From NCBI GenBank assembly GCA_020343555.1, contig CP070800.1, positions 2,279,005-2,292,504 on the forward strand: 13,500 bases of DNA, read 5' to 3'. The position numbers and the translations under genes were made by a program. The number at the start of each line of letters is the position of its first letter. Position 1 is the stretch's first letter. The notes under the pieces are model-generated. The model was not told the DNA's origin, ran no database searches, and saw only the letters and a program-made list of their open reading frames with translations. Shown piece after piece: positions 1-7,085 of the stretch. Source of the DNA: Dehalococcoidales bacterium. GTDB lineage: Bacteria; Chloroflexota; Dehalococcoidia; Dehalococcoidales; UBA2162.

Positions 1-47
1 AGTACGAGTACCAGCAAGCCGGAATACAGCCAAATTTTATTACCCAT
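1..47 (-). CDS. N-terminus of an exported or membrane protein (cut by left edge)
   Basis: Only the first 15 codons are inside the window. An ATG at 47-45 is preceded on the minus strand by a GGGAG Shine-Dalgarno at 58-54 with a 6-nt spacer. The visible residues begin MGNKIW and continue into a hydrophobic run (LYSGLLVLV), the pattern of a signal peptide, lipoprotein leader or first membrane segment: a lysine, then hydrophobic residues. The rest of the protein is outside the window, so no function can be given. It is divergent from the selenoprotein gene at 369. A TATAAT-like box (86-81, minus) and a short dyad (103-116) lie upstream. Confidence 0.55.
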   Translation of the reverse strand, partial: MGNKIWLYSGLLVLV

Positions 48-368
48 TTTCCACTCCCGTCCGCAATATATGCATAAAGTATTATAATTATTTAACGAAT
101 TCAACCTTGAAAGGTTAGCACTTGAAAGTAAAACGACATAATTAAATAATCAAAACACCGAGATAGTTTCACATTCTATTTTCCCTATTGAGATTATACC
201 ATTGTGAAAGAAACAATCTTATGTTAACAGAATTAACCTGTCAAGTAAGACAATAATAACATAAATAACAAGATTACAGATGATATCCGGACATTTATCA
301 CAGATAATCGGCAACTTTTCCAGTATTATTAGTAAAAAAGACGGATATACAAAACGGGAGGAAATGTA
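48..368. other. Divergent intergenic region between the left-edge gene and the selenoprotein gene
   Basis: This is 321 nt of AT-rich non-coding sequence between two divergent starts. I see no RNA gene and no convincing ORF. It contains a minus-strand TATAAT at 86-81, a perfect 6-bp dyad at 103-116 (AACCTT-GA-AAGGTT), an inverted repeat TTTCACA/TGTGAAA at 167-173 and 203-209, and a dyad GTTAA-CAGAA-TTAAC at 223-237. For the rightward gene a TATTAT at 324-329 could be a -10 box, but no good -35 is found at normal spacing. Short dyads of this kind arise by chance in AT-rich DNA, so none is assigned a role. Confidence 0.5.
103..116. promoter_or_regulatory. Dyad next to a TATAAT box, possible operator of the left-edge gene
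   Basis: AACCTT and AAGGTT form a perfect 6-bp inverted repeat separated by GA. It lies 16 nt upstream of a minus-strand TATAAT (86-81), where a -35 element would normally sit. No TTGACA-like hexamer is found at 16-18 nt spacing, so the promoter would be weak or activator-dependent. The role is inferred from position only. Confidence 0.25.
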
Positions 369-890
369 ATGAGCGTTATCGTTTATTCAAGTCCAACCTG
401 ACCTTACTGTGATATGGTGAAACAGTTTCTTTCACAAAAGGGAGTAAATTACGAAGAACGGGATGTCTCACGCAACCAAGCGTATGCCCGGGAACTGGTG
501 AATAATACCGGACAGATGGGAGTCCCGGTAACAGTCTTCGATGGTGAGATTGTAGTCGGCTTCGATCAGCAGCGACTGGAGCAGCTTGTATCCAGCAAAC
601 CTCAGGCTAAACGCCCGTCTTTTGGGGCTTCTATTGCCGATGCAGATAAGATTACTGCAAAGCGAGGTAACCGAATAACTTCAGGAGCGTACGTAGGTGG
701 GACAAGGCAAGGTTCCGCTGCACAGAGAATAGGCTTGAAGCAGGGTGATGTTATCACGCGTGTAAACAAGCAGAATATAACAGATACAGGCGACCTTGAA
801 CGCGTGCTTGCCGGTATGAACGAAGGACAGCGAATACTGGTGGAGTTCCAGCGTGACGGTAGAGCGACTGCGGTTGAGGGTATTCTCTAG
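369..890 (+). CDS. Selenocysteine-containing glutaredoxin-PDZ fusion protein (TGA at codon 11 read as Sec)
   Basis: The ATG at 369 follows GGGAGGA (356-362) with a 6-nt spacer. The frame is open to TAG at 888-890 (173 aa) except for TGA at codon 11 (399-401). The reading is YSSPT-U-PYCDMVK, so the TGA replaces the first cysteine of the classic glutaredoxin CPYC site; C14 is the second. The rest of the fold is intact: an alpha-helix after the active site, the cis-proline loop MGVPVTVFD (P53) and the GFD motif near residues 64-66. Residues about 87-173 form a PDZ domain (GLKQGDVI core at 120-127), as in HtrA-type proteins. Glutaredoxin/NrdH folds reduce disulfides; a Sec would make a more reactive nucleophile (family knowledge). 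The PDZ suggests tethering to a partner peptide (inference). Starting at the downstream ATG 414 would delete the whole active site. No signal peptide is seen, so it is probably cytosolic. Alternatives are a sequencing error or a recent nonsense mutation of TGT/TGC. Confidence 0.85.
399..447 (+). promoter_or_regulatory. Candidate bacterial SECIS element following the in-frame TGA
   Basis: Directly after the TGA (399-401) the mRNA can form a two-tier stem-loop inside the coding sequence. The lower stem is UUACU (404-408) with AGUAA (443-447). An internal loop of 8 and 7 nt follows. The upper stem is GUGAAA (417-422) with UUUCAC (430-435), perfectly paired. The apical loop is the 7-nt CAGUUUC, which contains a G, a base important in known bacterial SECIS loops. 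The apical loop starts 21 nt after the UGA, within the range expected for SelB-dependent recoding. Competing short pairings exist (for example ACUGU 406-410 with ACAGU 422-426), so the fold needs computation. Confidence 0.55.
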
Positions 891-942
891 GGCAGATATC
901 TATTACCCTTGAAAGCTTATTAGAAGCAGTGATAACAGGTGT

Positions 943-1710
943 CTACATAGGTTTTTTATTTGCTTCGATCAGGTATCGTCTTGCATTAAAAGATAGTTCT
1001 GTTCCACTTTCTACCTGTTGTTGCAGTCGAATCAGGTATTCACTGTGAGTTTCTACCGAAAATCCCTGGACTGTCCACGGAATAGCTGTCAGGTAATAGA
1101 CCAGCGACCCGACGTCGGTAAAAGTCATTTTTCCCGACCATTCTCTCTGATCTCGAATAGTTAGCCCCGCTGTTTCAAGCTGCGGTATATAGAATTCCGG
1201 AGTGGCGAAAGGATAGGGAGGTTCACTGTCAAAGAAGGTCATCAGATCGAGTGACGAAAGACCGTGAACCTGCTGGGTGAGGAAGGTGCCACTCGGTGCC
1301 AGGACTCGAGCCACTTCACCCGGATGGAAACCGGAATGGCGGTTCAGGATCAGTTCAAACTCCTCATCTTCGAAAGGCATTAATATTTCGGTAGAGCCGC
1401 CGACATCATAAACCTTTACACCGTATGGTTCCAGTTGTTCTCTGGCCAGTTTAACGTTGGGCGGATAACCTTCCATAGCGGATACTTTCTCTGGCCAGTC
1501 GGTTTTCATTTCCAGCAATACCTCTCCGCCACCGGTTCCTATGTCGAGCACAGAGGAGCTCGAATGCATCAGCTCTAAAGCCCTCGTTTCATAAGACCAG
1601 GGAGGAGATTCGATATGCATTTTACCGTCAAGATAGGAGAAGTCCCATCCTGTGAATGGTTTCTGTTCCTCTTCTTTCCAGTGTTTTATCAGATCGTCCG
1701 AGTTTCTAAT
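943..1710 (-). CDS. Class I SAM-dependent methyltransferase, probable ATT start
   Basis: This is a Rossmann-fold methyltransferase with motif I VLDIGTGGGE (D56 to G62 from the proposed start), a motif II acidic residue in AMEGYPPN, LNRHSGF, and the late ARVLAPSGTFL strand. The substrate is unknown. The only ATG (1620) is too late: upstream codons in the same frame read WKEEEQKPF and GWDFSYLDGK, typical N-terminal sequence of this group. No ATG, GTG or TTG exists between the upstream in-frame TGA (1740-1738) and 1620. The best candidate is ATT at 1710-1708 (255 aa), 12 nt after AGGAAAGG, which overlaps the stop of the upstream hydrolase gene. CTG at 1692 or ATA at 1689 are alternatives. It is the last gene of the minus-strand cluster, 19 nt after the hydrolase, so translational coupling is likely. 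It stops at TAG 943-945, 52 nt from the convergent selenoprotein gene. Confidence 0.85.
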   Translation of the reverse strand: MRNSDDLIKHWKEEEQKPFTGWDFSYLDGKMHIESPPWSYETRALELMHSSSSVLDIGTGGGEVLLEMKTDWPEKVSAMEGYPPNVKLAREQLEPYGVKVYDVGGSTEILMPFEDEEFELILNRHSGFHPGEVARVLAPSGTFLTQQVHGLSSLDLMTFFDSEPPYPFATPEFYIPQLETAGLTIRDQREWSGKMTFTDVGSLVYYLTAIPWTVQGFSVETHSEYLIRLQQQVESGTELSFNARRYLIEANKKPM

Positions 1711-1729
1711 AGATGTACGGTACCTTTCC

Positions 1730-3127
1730 TTATAATTTCAGTTCAAGTCGCGGTTCCTGCAGTCTTTGCGGTACGTTAGTTTCGCGCATGAAGTCGACCA
1801 GGTATTTATGCATGTTACGAGCGATGTCGGGGTGCTGATCGATAACGTTGTTCAACTGGTCGGGATCTGATTTCATATTGTATAACTCTGAACCACCCGG
1901 GGCGCAATCGTGAAGGAATGACCATTCGTCAGTAGTGACAGTGGTCATTGACGGAACTACGCATCTGCGCAATAGATGGTCGACAAGCTGGTCAGTGTCT
2001 CCGGCATTGATGAATGGGCAGGCAGTGAAGACAACCTCGCGTCCAGGAGTCTTTGTATCCCTGACAGCGGGTAGTAATGATCTGCCTTCCACGTAAGACG
2101 GAATTTCCTGTCCGAACAGGTCAAGGATAGTGGGCATCAGGTCGACCGCCGAAGCCAGGCCATCGTACACTCCCGGTTTAACCCCCGGCAGGTAGATGGT
2201 CAGCGGTATAGCAGCTACTTCTTCGTAGAGAGGTGAGCGTGCCCAGGCGCCAGGATGTCGCCTTATTTCTTCCGGTAAATTTTGCGTATTGTCGAACACC
2301 ATTTTTCCAAAAATATCGTGTTCGCCGAAGTAGAAACCGTGGTCGGTGGTGAAGATGATGGCGGTATTCTCCATAAGACCCATGTACTCTACCTGGTTCA
2401 GCAGGTTTCCTATCCAGGCATCCACCATGCTTATCTCGCCGAGATAAGCGGCGTGGGCTTTTTTCAGCATCTCCTCGGTGAATCCGGGCTGCTCTTTCCA
2501 GTTTTTGTAGAAGGGCATTATCTGTTCACCGTCGTAGCCCGGCCAGTACGGTTCGGTGTAGTAAAGAGGAGCATTCCACGGCTCGTGCGGATCCCAGGTA
2601 TCGATGTAGAGGAAAAAGTCCTCCTTATAGTTTAGGGTCAGCCACTCCATTGCCTTGGTAAAGGTCTTCGGTGCGAAACATTCGGCATCGAGAGGTTCTT
2701 TCGGACGCCGTTCGAGTGTTTTTCGATAGGGGCTGTGGGGAGGGTTGTAGCCACCCTTGGCGACGAAATAATGGTCGGGTATCTCGACGAAGGTGGTGAA
2801 GCCGCGGTCGTAATTCATTCCGTCGCGGATGAAGAATGGAGTATCAACGATGCCGACGGTATGAACGTCCCCTTTATCACGCAGCAGTTCGGCAAGCAGG
2901 ACGTGCCCGGGAGGGATCGGTACCCACTGCATGAACGAGAGTGTCCATTTGCCTGTCATGTAATCGGCGCGGGTCGGCATGGTCGGGAAAGAAGCTGCGT
3001 AATAGCGGTCGAACCTCACCGACTTCGCAGACAGGGCATCGATTGCCGGAGTCCGCACTTTATCACTCCCGTAGACACCGATGTCCTTACGCCGTACCGT
3101 ATCTGAAACTATCCAAATTACGTTCAT
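1730..3127 (-). CDS. Sulfatase-family (alkaline phosphatase superfamily) hydrolase with Thr at the nucleophile position
   Basis: 465 aa. The fold is shown by the N-terminal metal-binding strand NVIWIVSDT (D9), the nucleophile region FPTMPTRADYMTG (46-58), DPHEPW (179-184) and the second metal site TTDHGFYFGEHD (D262, H263). In true sulfatases the signature is C/S-x-P-S/T-R, whose Cys/Ser becomes formylglycine. Here it is T49-M-P-T-R, so formylglycine cannot form. Thr nucleophiles are known in nucleotide pyrophosphatase/phosphodiesterases of the same superfamily, so a phosphoester substrate is as plausible as a sulfate ester. The start is the ATG at 3127: GGAGG at 3137-3133 lies just upstream, and extending to the TTG at 3139 would put the Shine-Dalgarno inside the gene. 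There is no signal peptide, so it is cytosolic. It sits between the RdhA-like gene and the methyltransferase. Confidence 0.88.
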   Translation of the reverse strand: MNVIWIVSDTVRRKDIGVYGSDKVRTPAIDALSAKSVRFDRYYAASFPTMPTRADYMTGKWTLSFMQWVPIPPGHVLLAELLRDKGDVHTVGIVDTPFFIRDGMNYDRGFTTFVEIPDHYFVAKGGYNPPHSPYRKTLERRPKEPLDAECFAPKTFTKAMEWLTLNYKEDFFLYIDTWDPHEPWNAPLYYTEPYWPGYDGEQIMPFYKNWKEQPGFTEEMLKKAHAAYLGEISMVDAWIGNLLNQVEYMGLMENTAIIFTTDHGFYFGEHDIFGKMVFDNTQNLPEEIRRHPGAWARSPLYEEVAAIPLTIYLPGVKPGVYDGLASAVDLMPTILDLFGQEIPSYVEGRSLLPAVRDTKTPGREVVFTACPFINAGDTDQLVDHLLRRCVVPSMTTVTTDEWSFLHDCAPGGSELYNMKSDPDQLNNVIDQHPDIARNMHKYLVDFMRETNVPQRLQEPRLELKL

Positions 3128-3159
3128 ATCAACCTCCAATGATTATAAAATGCAGGGTG

Positions 3160-3183
3160 ATTATAGCACGGAAAGCATGTCAA
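3160..3183 (-). promoter_or_regulatory. Possible internal promoter before the hydrolase-methyltransferase pair
   Basis: In the 78-nt gap between the RdhA-like gene and the hydrolase, the minus strand carries a perfect extended -10, TGCTATAAT (3168-3160). A consensus TTGACA lies at 3183-3178, but only 12 nt separate the two hexamers, too short for normal sigma-70 spacing. An extended -10 can work without a -35. A second TATAAT-like box lies nearer the start. The assignment is by consensus only. Confidence 0.4.
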
Positions 3184-3205
3184 GGATAAGATATTTAAAG
3201 ACGGT

Positions 3206-4372
3206 TTATTCCAGATTTGGTGGAATCCTCAGCTTGCTGTCTACTTCCTCGAGATCGAACCACCACTTTTCATTAGTCCTGGCTTTATCGGGTTTGAGTA
3301 TCTTCGAGGACTGGATGGCAATCCTCCGGGCAACTCCGGAACGTTGAACTGCCCAGCGAACGATGTTGTGGGAAAATGTATTCGGTCTTGTCCAGGGACA
3401 TACCTTTATGCATCTTCCGCAGTAAGTCCCTTTTTTATTCATCACCCTGAAGCTATGGCATCGCTGTTCGTCCAGCTTCCAGGTTTCATAGCCATTATGC
3501 ATTGTTTTTTCACCGCGAGGACTGGCATTTCCAGGGCAATAATCGGCGCAGATTAAGCAGTTCTTACAGAAGTCCTGAAGGCCGAATTCAACCGGTTTAT
3601 CGGGAGTAAGCGGCATATCGGTGAGAACAACAGCGGCTTTGAAGTGCATTCCGAGGTATGGATTGAGTATGATTCCGGCTCGACTGACCTCACCGATACC
3701 CGACCATAATAAGAGAGATGCAAACAATACATGGCATCCGTCGGGCATCTTTCCCGTGTATTCTGCCGAAGCAGGATAACCGAGACGCCGGATATAATTC
3801 GCCATTGTCTCGGATATCACAGCCAGGCGGAGATACAGATCATAACTCAGAGGAAGACCTATCCAGTCAAATCCGTTCGATGCGTCAAGTGTCTCATATT
3901 CTTTAGCCATCACAATGACGATTGCGTATTTATACTTGATATCTATTTCACTACCCTGCATATCATGGCTGTAAACCGCGTACTCAGGAACGTGACTTAC
4001 ACCCATTATGTCTGCTCTTAGAAAATATCCCAGTCGTTTGATGAAACGGGTCAGCATTTCAGGATTATCCGGTAGGGGTGCTGTTTTGAAGGACACGTTA
4101 TTCTTTTCAGTCATGGCTACGTAGCGGCGGATATCGCCAAGCGAAATACCCAGAGGATCTTTGGTAGCTGCATGCGGAGCTTCTTTAGCTACGGCTGGTC
4201 CGTAATCACCACGACGTGCTTTAGTGAAAGCGTTCTCTCGGGAATCGGTTCTCTGTACATTATCGGTAATCAGACTGGTCGGAGTATTAACACGCTTTAG
4301 TTTTCTCATCGGGAAAGGTTCATACTCCTTAGTTCCTGTCAGGTAACCGCTTGCATTCACCATATCAGACAT
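3206..4372 (-). CDS. Reductive-dehalogenase-like (RdhA family) corrinoid iron-sulfur protein without Tat signal
   Basis: 388 aa, ATG at 4372 after GGGAGGA. RdhA features are clear: IRRLGYPA (194-201), the LLWSGIGEVSRAG helix (221-233), NPYLG and the TDMPLTPDKPVEFG segment (251-264), then two ferredoxin-type 4Fe-4S motifs, C269-x2-C272-x2-C275-x3-C279-P and C305-x12-C318-x2-C321-x3-C325-P, and the WWFDLEEVD tail. Family members use cobalamin and two Fe-S clusters to remove halogen from organohalides. Respiratory RdhAs have a twin-arginine signal and an adjacent membrane anchor RdhB; neither is present, so this is probably cytosolic and non-respiratory (inference). The related epoxyqueuosine reductase QueG is less likely because the LPLTPDKP-type and C-terminal segments match RdhA. 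It lies 35 nt after the helicase and 78 nt before the hydrolase. The substrate is unknown. Confidence 0.85.
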   Translation of the reverse strand: MSDMVNASGYLTGTKEYEPFPMRKLKRVNTPTSLITDNVQRTDSRENAFTKARRGDYGPAVAKEAPHAATKDPLGISLGDIRRYVAMTEKNNVSFKTAPLPDNPEMLTRFIKRLGYFLRADIMGVSHVPEYAVYSHDMQGSEIDIKYKYAIVIVMAKEYETLDASNGFDWIGLPLSYDLYLRLAVISETMANYIRRLGYPASAEYTGKMPDGCHVLFASLLLWSGIGEVSRAGIILNPYLGMHFKAAVVLTDMPLTPDKPVEFGLQDFCKNCLICADYCPGNASPRGEKTMHNGYETWKLDEQRCHSFRVMNKKGTYCGRCIKVCPWTRPNTFSHNIVRWAVQRSGVARRIAIQSSKILKPDKARTNEKWWFDLEEVDSKLRIPPNLE

Positions 4373-4407
4373 TTATCTTCCTCCCAGTGTGTTGCACAAT
4401 TCACTTC

Positions 4408-6696
4408 CTAACTTTCAGGCAGCAAGCCTTTAAGGAGAACCATGGCGGTTTTTTTATCGAGGGGCTTGTTATTGTTACCGCACTTGGGCGACTGGATGCA
4501 GCTGGGGCAGCCGTCCTGGCAGGGACATTCAGATACGACCTGGAGGGTGGCTTTCCAGAGGTCTTCCACTATCTCGTACCCTTTTTCGGCAATACCTATT
4601 CCGCCGGGATAGGCGTCATAGATAAATATCTGTGCCCTTCCGGTGTCCGGGTGCAATGCGGTGGAGACTCCGCCGATGTCATTGCGATCGCAGAGCGTGA
4701 ACAGCGGAAGCATGGCGATAGCGGCGTGCTCAGCAGCGTGAAGTCCGCCGGGAAAGTCCATCTCGCCTTCGGTAATTTCCTGGACGGTCTCGACGGGAAG
4801 GTCGAACCAGAATGATACCGTGGGGAATTCGATAGGCGGCAGCGTCAGCGGTTCCTCGCCGATAACTTCTTCGGTATACTGGAGTTTTTTCTTGAATCCA
4901 ACGACGTTGTTGGTGACCTGCACCTCGCCGAGATAAACTGTCGACTTTCCGGCATCACGGCTTTTCAGCGCTTTCTTAATCCTCAGGTCTTCTATCTCCT
5001 TGGTCTGGGTGTAGTAGACGGCATCGGTTGCGGTGGCGTAAGCAGTGTGCCCGGGAAGGTCGAGTTCGTCGATAAAATACGGTTTTCCCTGGTGGAGGTA
5101 GATAGCGCCGCGGTGAATCTGGAAGAAAGCCATATCGGAATCAACCGTTTCAAGCAGCGAAGCAGTGGCGGTATCTATGACGGCGTAATCCTCACCTCCG
5201 GTTGAGCGTATTCCTATCGACTGCGCCGGATAGGAGATACTGGGGGCGAGATACCACCTCCTGTTTTTCTCCCTCAGCATACTCTCATTCTTCAGTCCTT
5301 CGAGTTCCTCAAGGAGTAGATTTCCGAAGTACTGCTCGTCGTTTAAAGTCAACGGCAGTTCCCAGGCGGCGCAAAGAAGATGGGCCCGGAGAATATAGTG
5401 GTTATCAGGATTGACAAGAGCATTCTCCACACTTTTCTGGAAGAAGGCTTCCGGATGGTGCATAAAATACTGGTCGAGCGGGTTGTCCAGTCCAACGAGG
5501 AAACTCATCGAAGGTTCCTTACCGCGTCCGCTTCTTCCCGCCTGCTGCCAGGTGCTGGCGATACTGCCGGGATATCCGGTAAGGACAGTAGCTTCAAGAT
5601 CACCGATATCCACACCGAGTTCGAGCGCAACGGTAGCCACAGCTCCCAGTAGCTGTCCTCCGAACAACTCTTTTTCTATCTTTCGCCTGTCTTCGGGCAG
5701 ATAGCCGGCTCGGTAGGCGCTGATCCTTCGTGCCAGCGGCGGATTCAGTTCGGCAAGACGATCACGCGAGTAGGTGTATATCAGTTCGGTCAGGCGTCGG
5801 CTGAGGGCGAACGTAAGAGTTCGCACACTCTGGTTTACCAGTTCCGTGAACAGGAGGGTCGCTTCGCTGTTCGGGCTGCGACGGGTATTCCTTTTTTCGT
5901 CGATAATCGGCGGATTCCAGAAGACAAAGTCTTTCTGTCCGTGCGGCGAACCGTCATTATCGACCACAGTGAAGGGCAAACCGGTGAGTTTTTCGGCGTG
6001 TTCACCGGGATTGGCGATGGTGGCTGAACAGAGTATGAACTGCGGTTCCGAGCCGTAGTAACGGCAGAGTCTGCGAAGTCGACGCACTACACCGGCGACA
6101 TGTGAACCGAATACACCCCGGTAGGTGTGGGCTTCATCGATGACCACATATTTCAGATTACGGAAGAATCTCGACCAGGAAGTGTGATTCGGCATTATAC
6201 CGACGTGCAGCATATCAGGATTGGTCAGGATTATCTTTGCCCGTTTCCTGATATCGTTCCTGTCTCCGAAGGGAGTATCTCCGTCGAAGGTAGAGAATTC
6301 GCGCTCCTTGAAAGGTTCGGGAGTAAACATCTCTCTCAGGACGCGAAGCTGATCCTGGGCGAGAGCTTTTGTCGGGAAGAGGTAAAGCGCCCGTCCGTCC
6401 AGCGTGTTCAGCAGTGCATCCAGAACGGAAAGGTTATAGCACAGACTCTTACCGGAAGCGCTGGAGGTAGCTACCATCACGTTCTTACCCCGTCGGGCGT
6501 TGTTGACTGCTTCTGCCTGGTGGGTATAGAGAGACGTTATCCATTTTTTATCGAGGCGTGCCTGTAAGGCGGGAGAAAGCGGTTGTTCCAGGTCGGCGGT
6601 AACCTCTCCACGAGGTTGTATATGCTCAATATGAGCCACCTGGCTGCTGTAGGTGGACTGGGACTGCAGGTACATGATAAATGCCTTTGTATCCAC
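4408..6696 (-). CDS. DEAD/DEAH-box repair helicase of the MrfA/YprA (Hrq1-like) family with C-terminal DUF1998
   Basis: 762 aa. An SF2 helicase core is complete: YTHQ Q-motif (57-60), Walker A SSASGKS (78-84), FPTKALAQDQ motif Ia, DEAH (187-190), SAT (224-226) and motif VI QQAGRSGRG (384-392). The C-terminal part is the DUF1998/MZB region, with HAAEHA and a cysteine cluster C724, C726, C730, C733, C739 that probably binds a metal. B. subtilis MrfA and eukaryotic Hrq1 of this family act in excision of mitomycin-type crosslinks and bulky DNA damage, so a cytosolic DNA-repair role is expected. The start is GTG at 6696, with GGAG at 6711-6708 (11-nt spacer, long); an ATG at 6675 is an alternative. 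It follows the DUF503 gene by 40 nt and precedes the RdhA-like gene by 35 nt. Confidence 0.9.
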   Translation of the reverse strand: MDTKAFIMYLQSQSTYSSQVAHIEHIQPRGEVTADLEQPLSPALQARLDKKWITSLYTHQAEAVNNARRGKNVMVATSSASGKSLCYNLSVLDALLNTLDGRALYLFPTKALAQDQLRVLREMFTPEPFKEREFSTFDGDTPFGDRNDIRKRAKIILTNPDMLHVGIMPNHTSWSRFFRNLKYVVIDEAHTYRGVFGSHVAGVVRRLRRLCRYYGSEPQFILCSATIANPGEHAEKLTGLPFTVVDNDGSPHGQKDFVFWNPPIIDEKRNTRRSPNSEATLLFTELVNQSVRTLTFALSRRLTELIYTYSRDRLAELNPPLARRISAYRAGYLPEDRRKIEKELFGGQLLGAVATVALELGVDIGDLEATVLTGYPGSIASTWQQAGRSGRGKEPSMSFLVGLDNPLDQYFMHHPEAFFQKSVENALVNPDNHYILRAHLLCAAWELPLTLNDEQYFGNLLLEELEGLKNESMLREKNRRWYLAPSISYPAQSIGIRSTGGEDYAVIDTATASLLETVDSDMAFFQIHRGAIYLHQGKPYFIDELDLPGHTAYATATDAVYYTQTKEIEDLRIKKALKSRDAGKSTVYLGEVQVTNNVVGFKKKLQYTEEVIGEEPLTLPPIEFPTVSFWFDLPVETVQEITEGEMDFPGGLHAAEHAAIAMLPLFTLCDRNDIGGVSTALHPDTGRAQIFIYDAYPGGIGIAEKGYEIVEDLWKATLQVVSECPCQDGCPSCIQSPKCGNNNKPLDKKTAMVLLKGLLPES

Positions 6697-6736
6697 TGAT
6701 AATATTACTCCAGGTATTCAGAGACAAACTGTGAAT

Positions 6737-7036
6737 CTATAGATCGAAAATGGGAATTATTTCGGTATTGAAATCAAGAACTTCCGCTTCAAAACGTGAT
6801 TCGGAGATAAAGTCGGCAACTTTCGAGATGATTTCGTTGGCATGTCTTTTATCGTTACTGACACAGGTAATCCCGAGAGTTGCGACCTGCCAGGTATCAT
6901 TATCACCGACTTCGGCGATCGATACGTTGAATTTATTCTTGACCCTTGTGGTGATGGATTTGAGCACGCGGCGCTTGTCTTTCAGAGAGCCGTTCTCCGG
7001 GATCCGCAGCCTGATTGTACAAACACCAATGTGCAT
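6737..7036 (-). CDS. DUF503 family protein (YlxP-like)
   Basis: 99 aa, the usual family length. It starts MHIGVCTIRLRIPENGSLKDKR and has the family pattern: a first beta strand, the conserved SLKDKRRVLKSI helix, FNVSIAEVGDNDTWQVATLGI and a C-terminal strand ending EIIPIF. The family has a ferredoxin-like fold; in many Firmicutes it sits near rbfA/infB and its exact function is unknown. Here it is instead between a MFS transporter (49 nt away) and the repair helicase (40 nt). The ATG at 7036 has AGGTG just upstream with a short spacer. There are no cysteines in a metal motif and no membrane segment. Confidence 0.9.
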   Translation of the reverse strand: MHIGVCTIRLRIPENGSLKDKRRVLKSITTRVKNKFNVSIAEVGDNDTWQVATLGITCVSNDKRHANEIISKVADFISESRFEAEVLDFNTEIIPIFDL

Positions 7037-7085
7037 GATGCACCTGATTCCAAATATACATGGTGGGGATTATAAGGTCAAGGAA

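Noticed and set aside
399..401. General reassignment of TGA (to Trp or Gly)
   Set aside because: Long genes such as the 762-aa helicase and 731-aa PNPase contain no in-frame TGA, and tryptophan is encoded by TGG.
414..890. Glutaredoxin-PDZ protein beginning at the internal ATG 414
   Set aside because: It would remove the whole active site, and this ATG has no ribosome site; the ATG at 369 does, with the TGA in frame.
2282..3106. Plus-strand ORFs of 117 and 123 aa opposite the hydrolase
   Set aside because: They are antisense to strongly conserved hydrolase motifs and have no ribosome site.
3125..3139. TTG at 3139 as the start of the hydrolase
   Set aside because: Its extension overlaps the GGAGG Shine-Dalgarno that belongs to the ATG at 3127.
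4351..4815. 154-aa plus-strand ORF opposite the helicase
   Set aside because: It is the antisense shadow of a clear helicase gene and has no family-like motifs.
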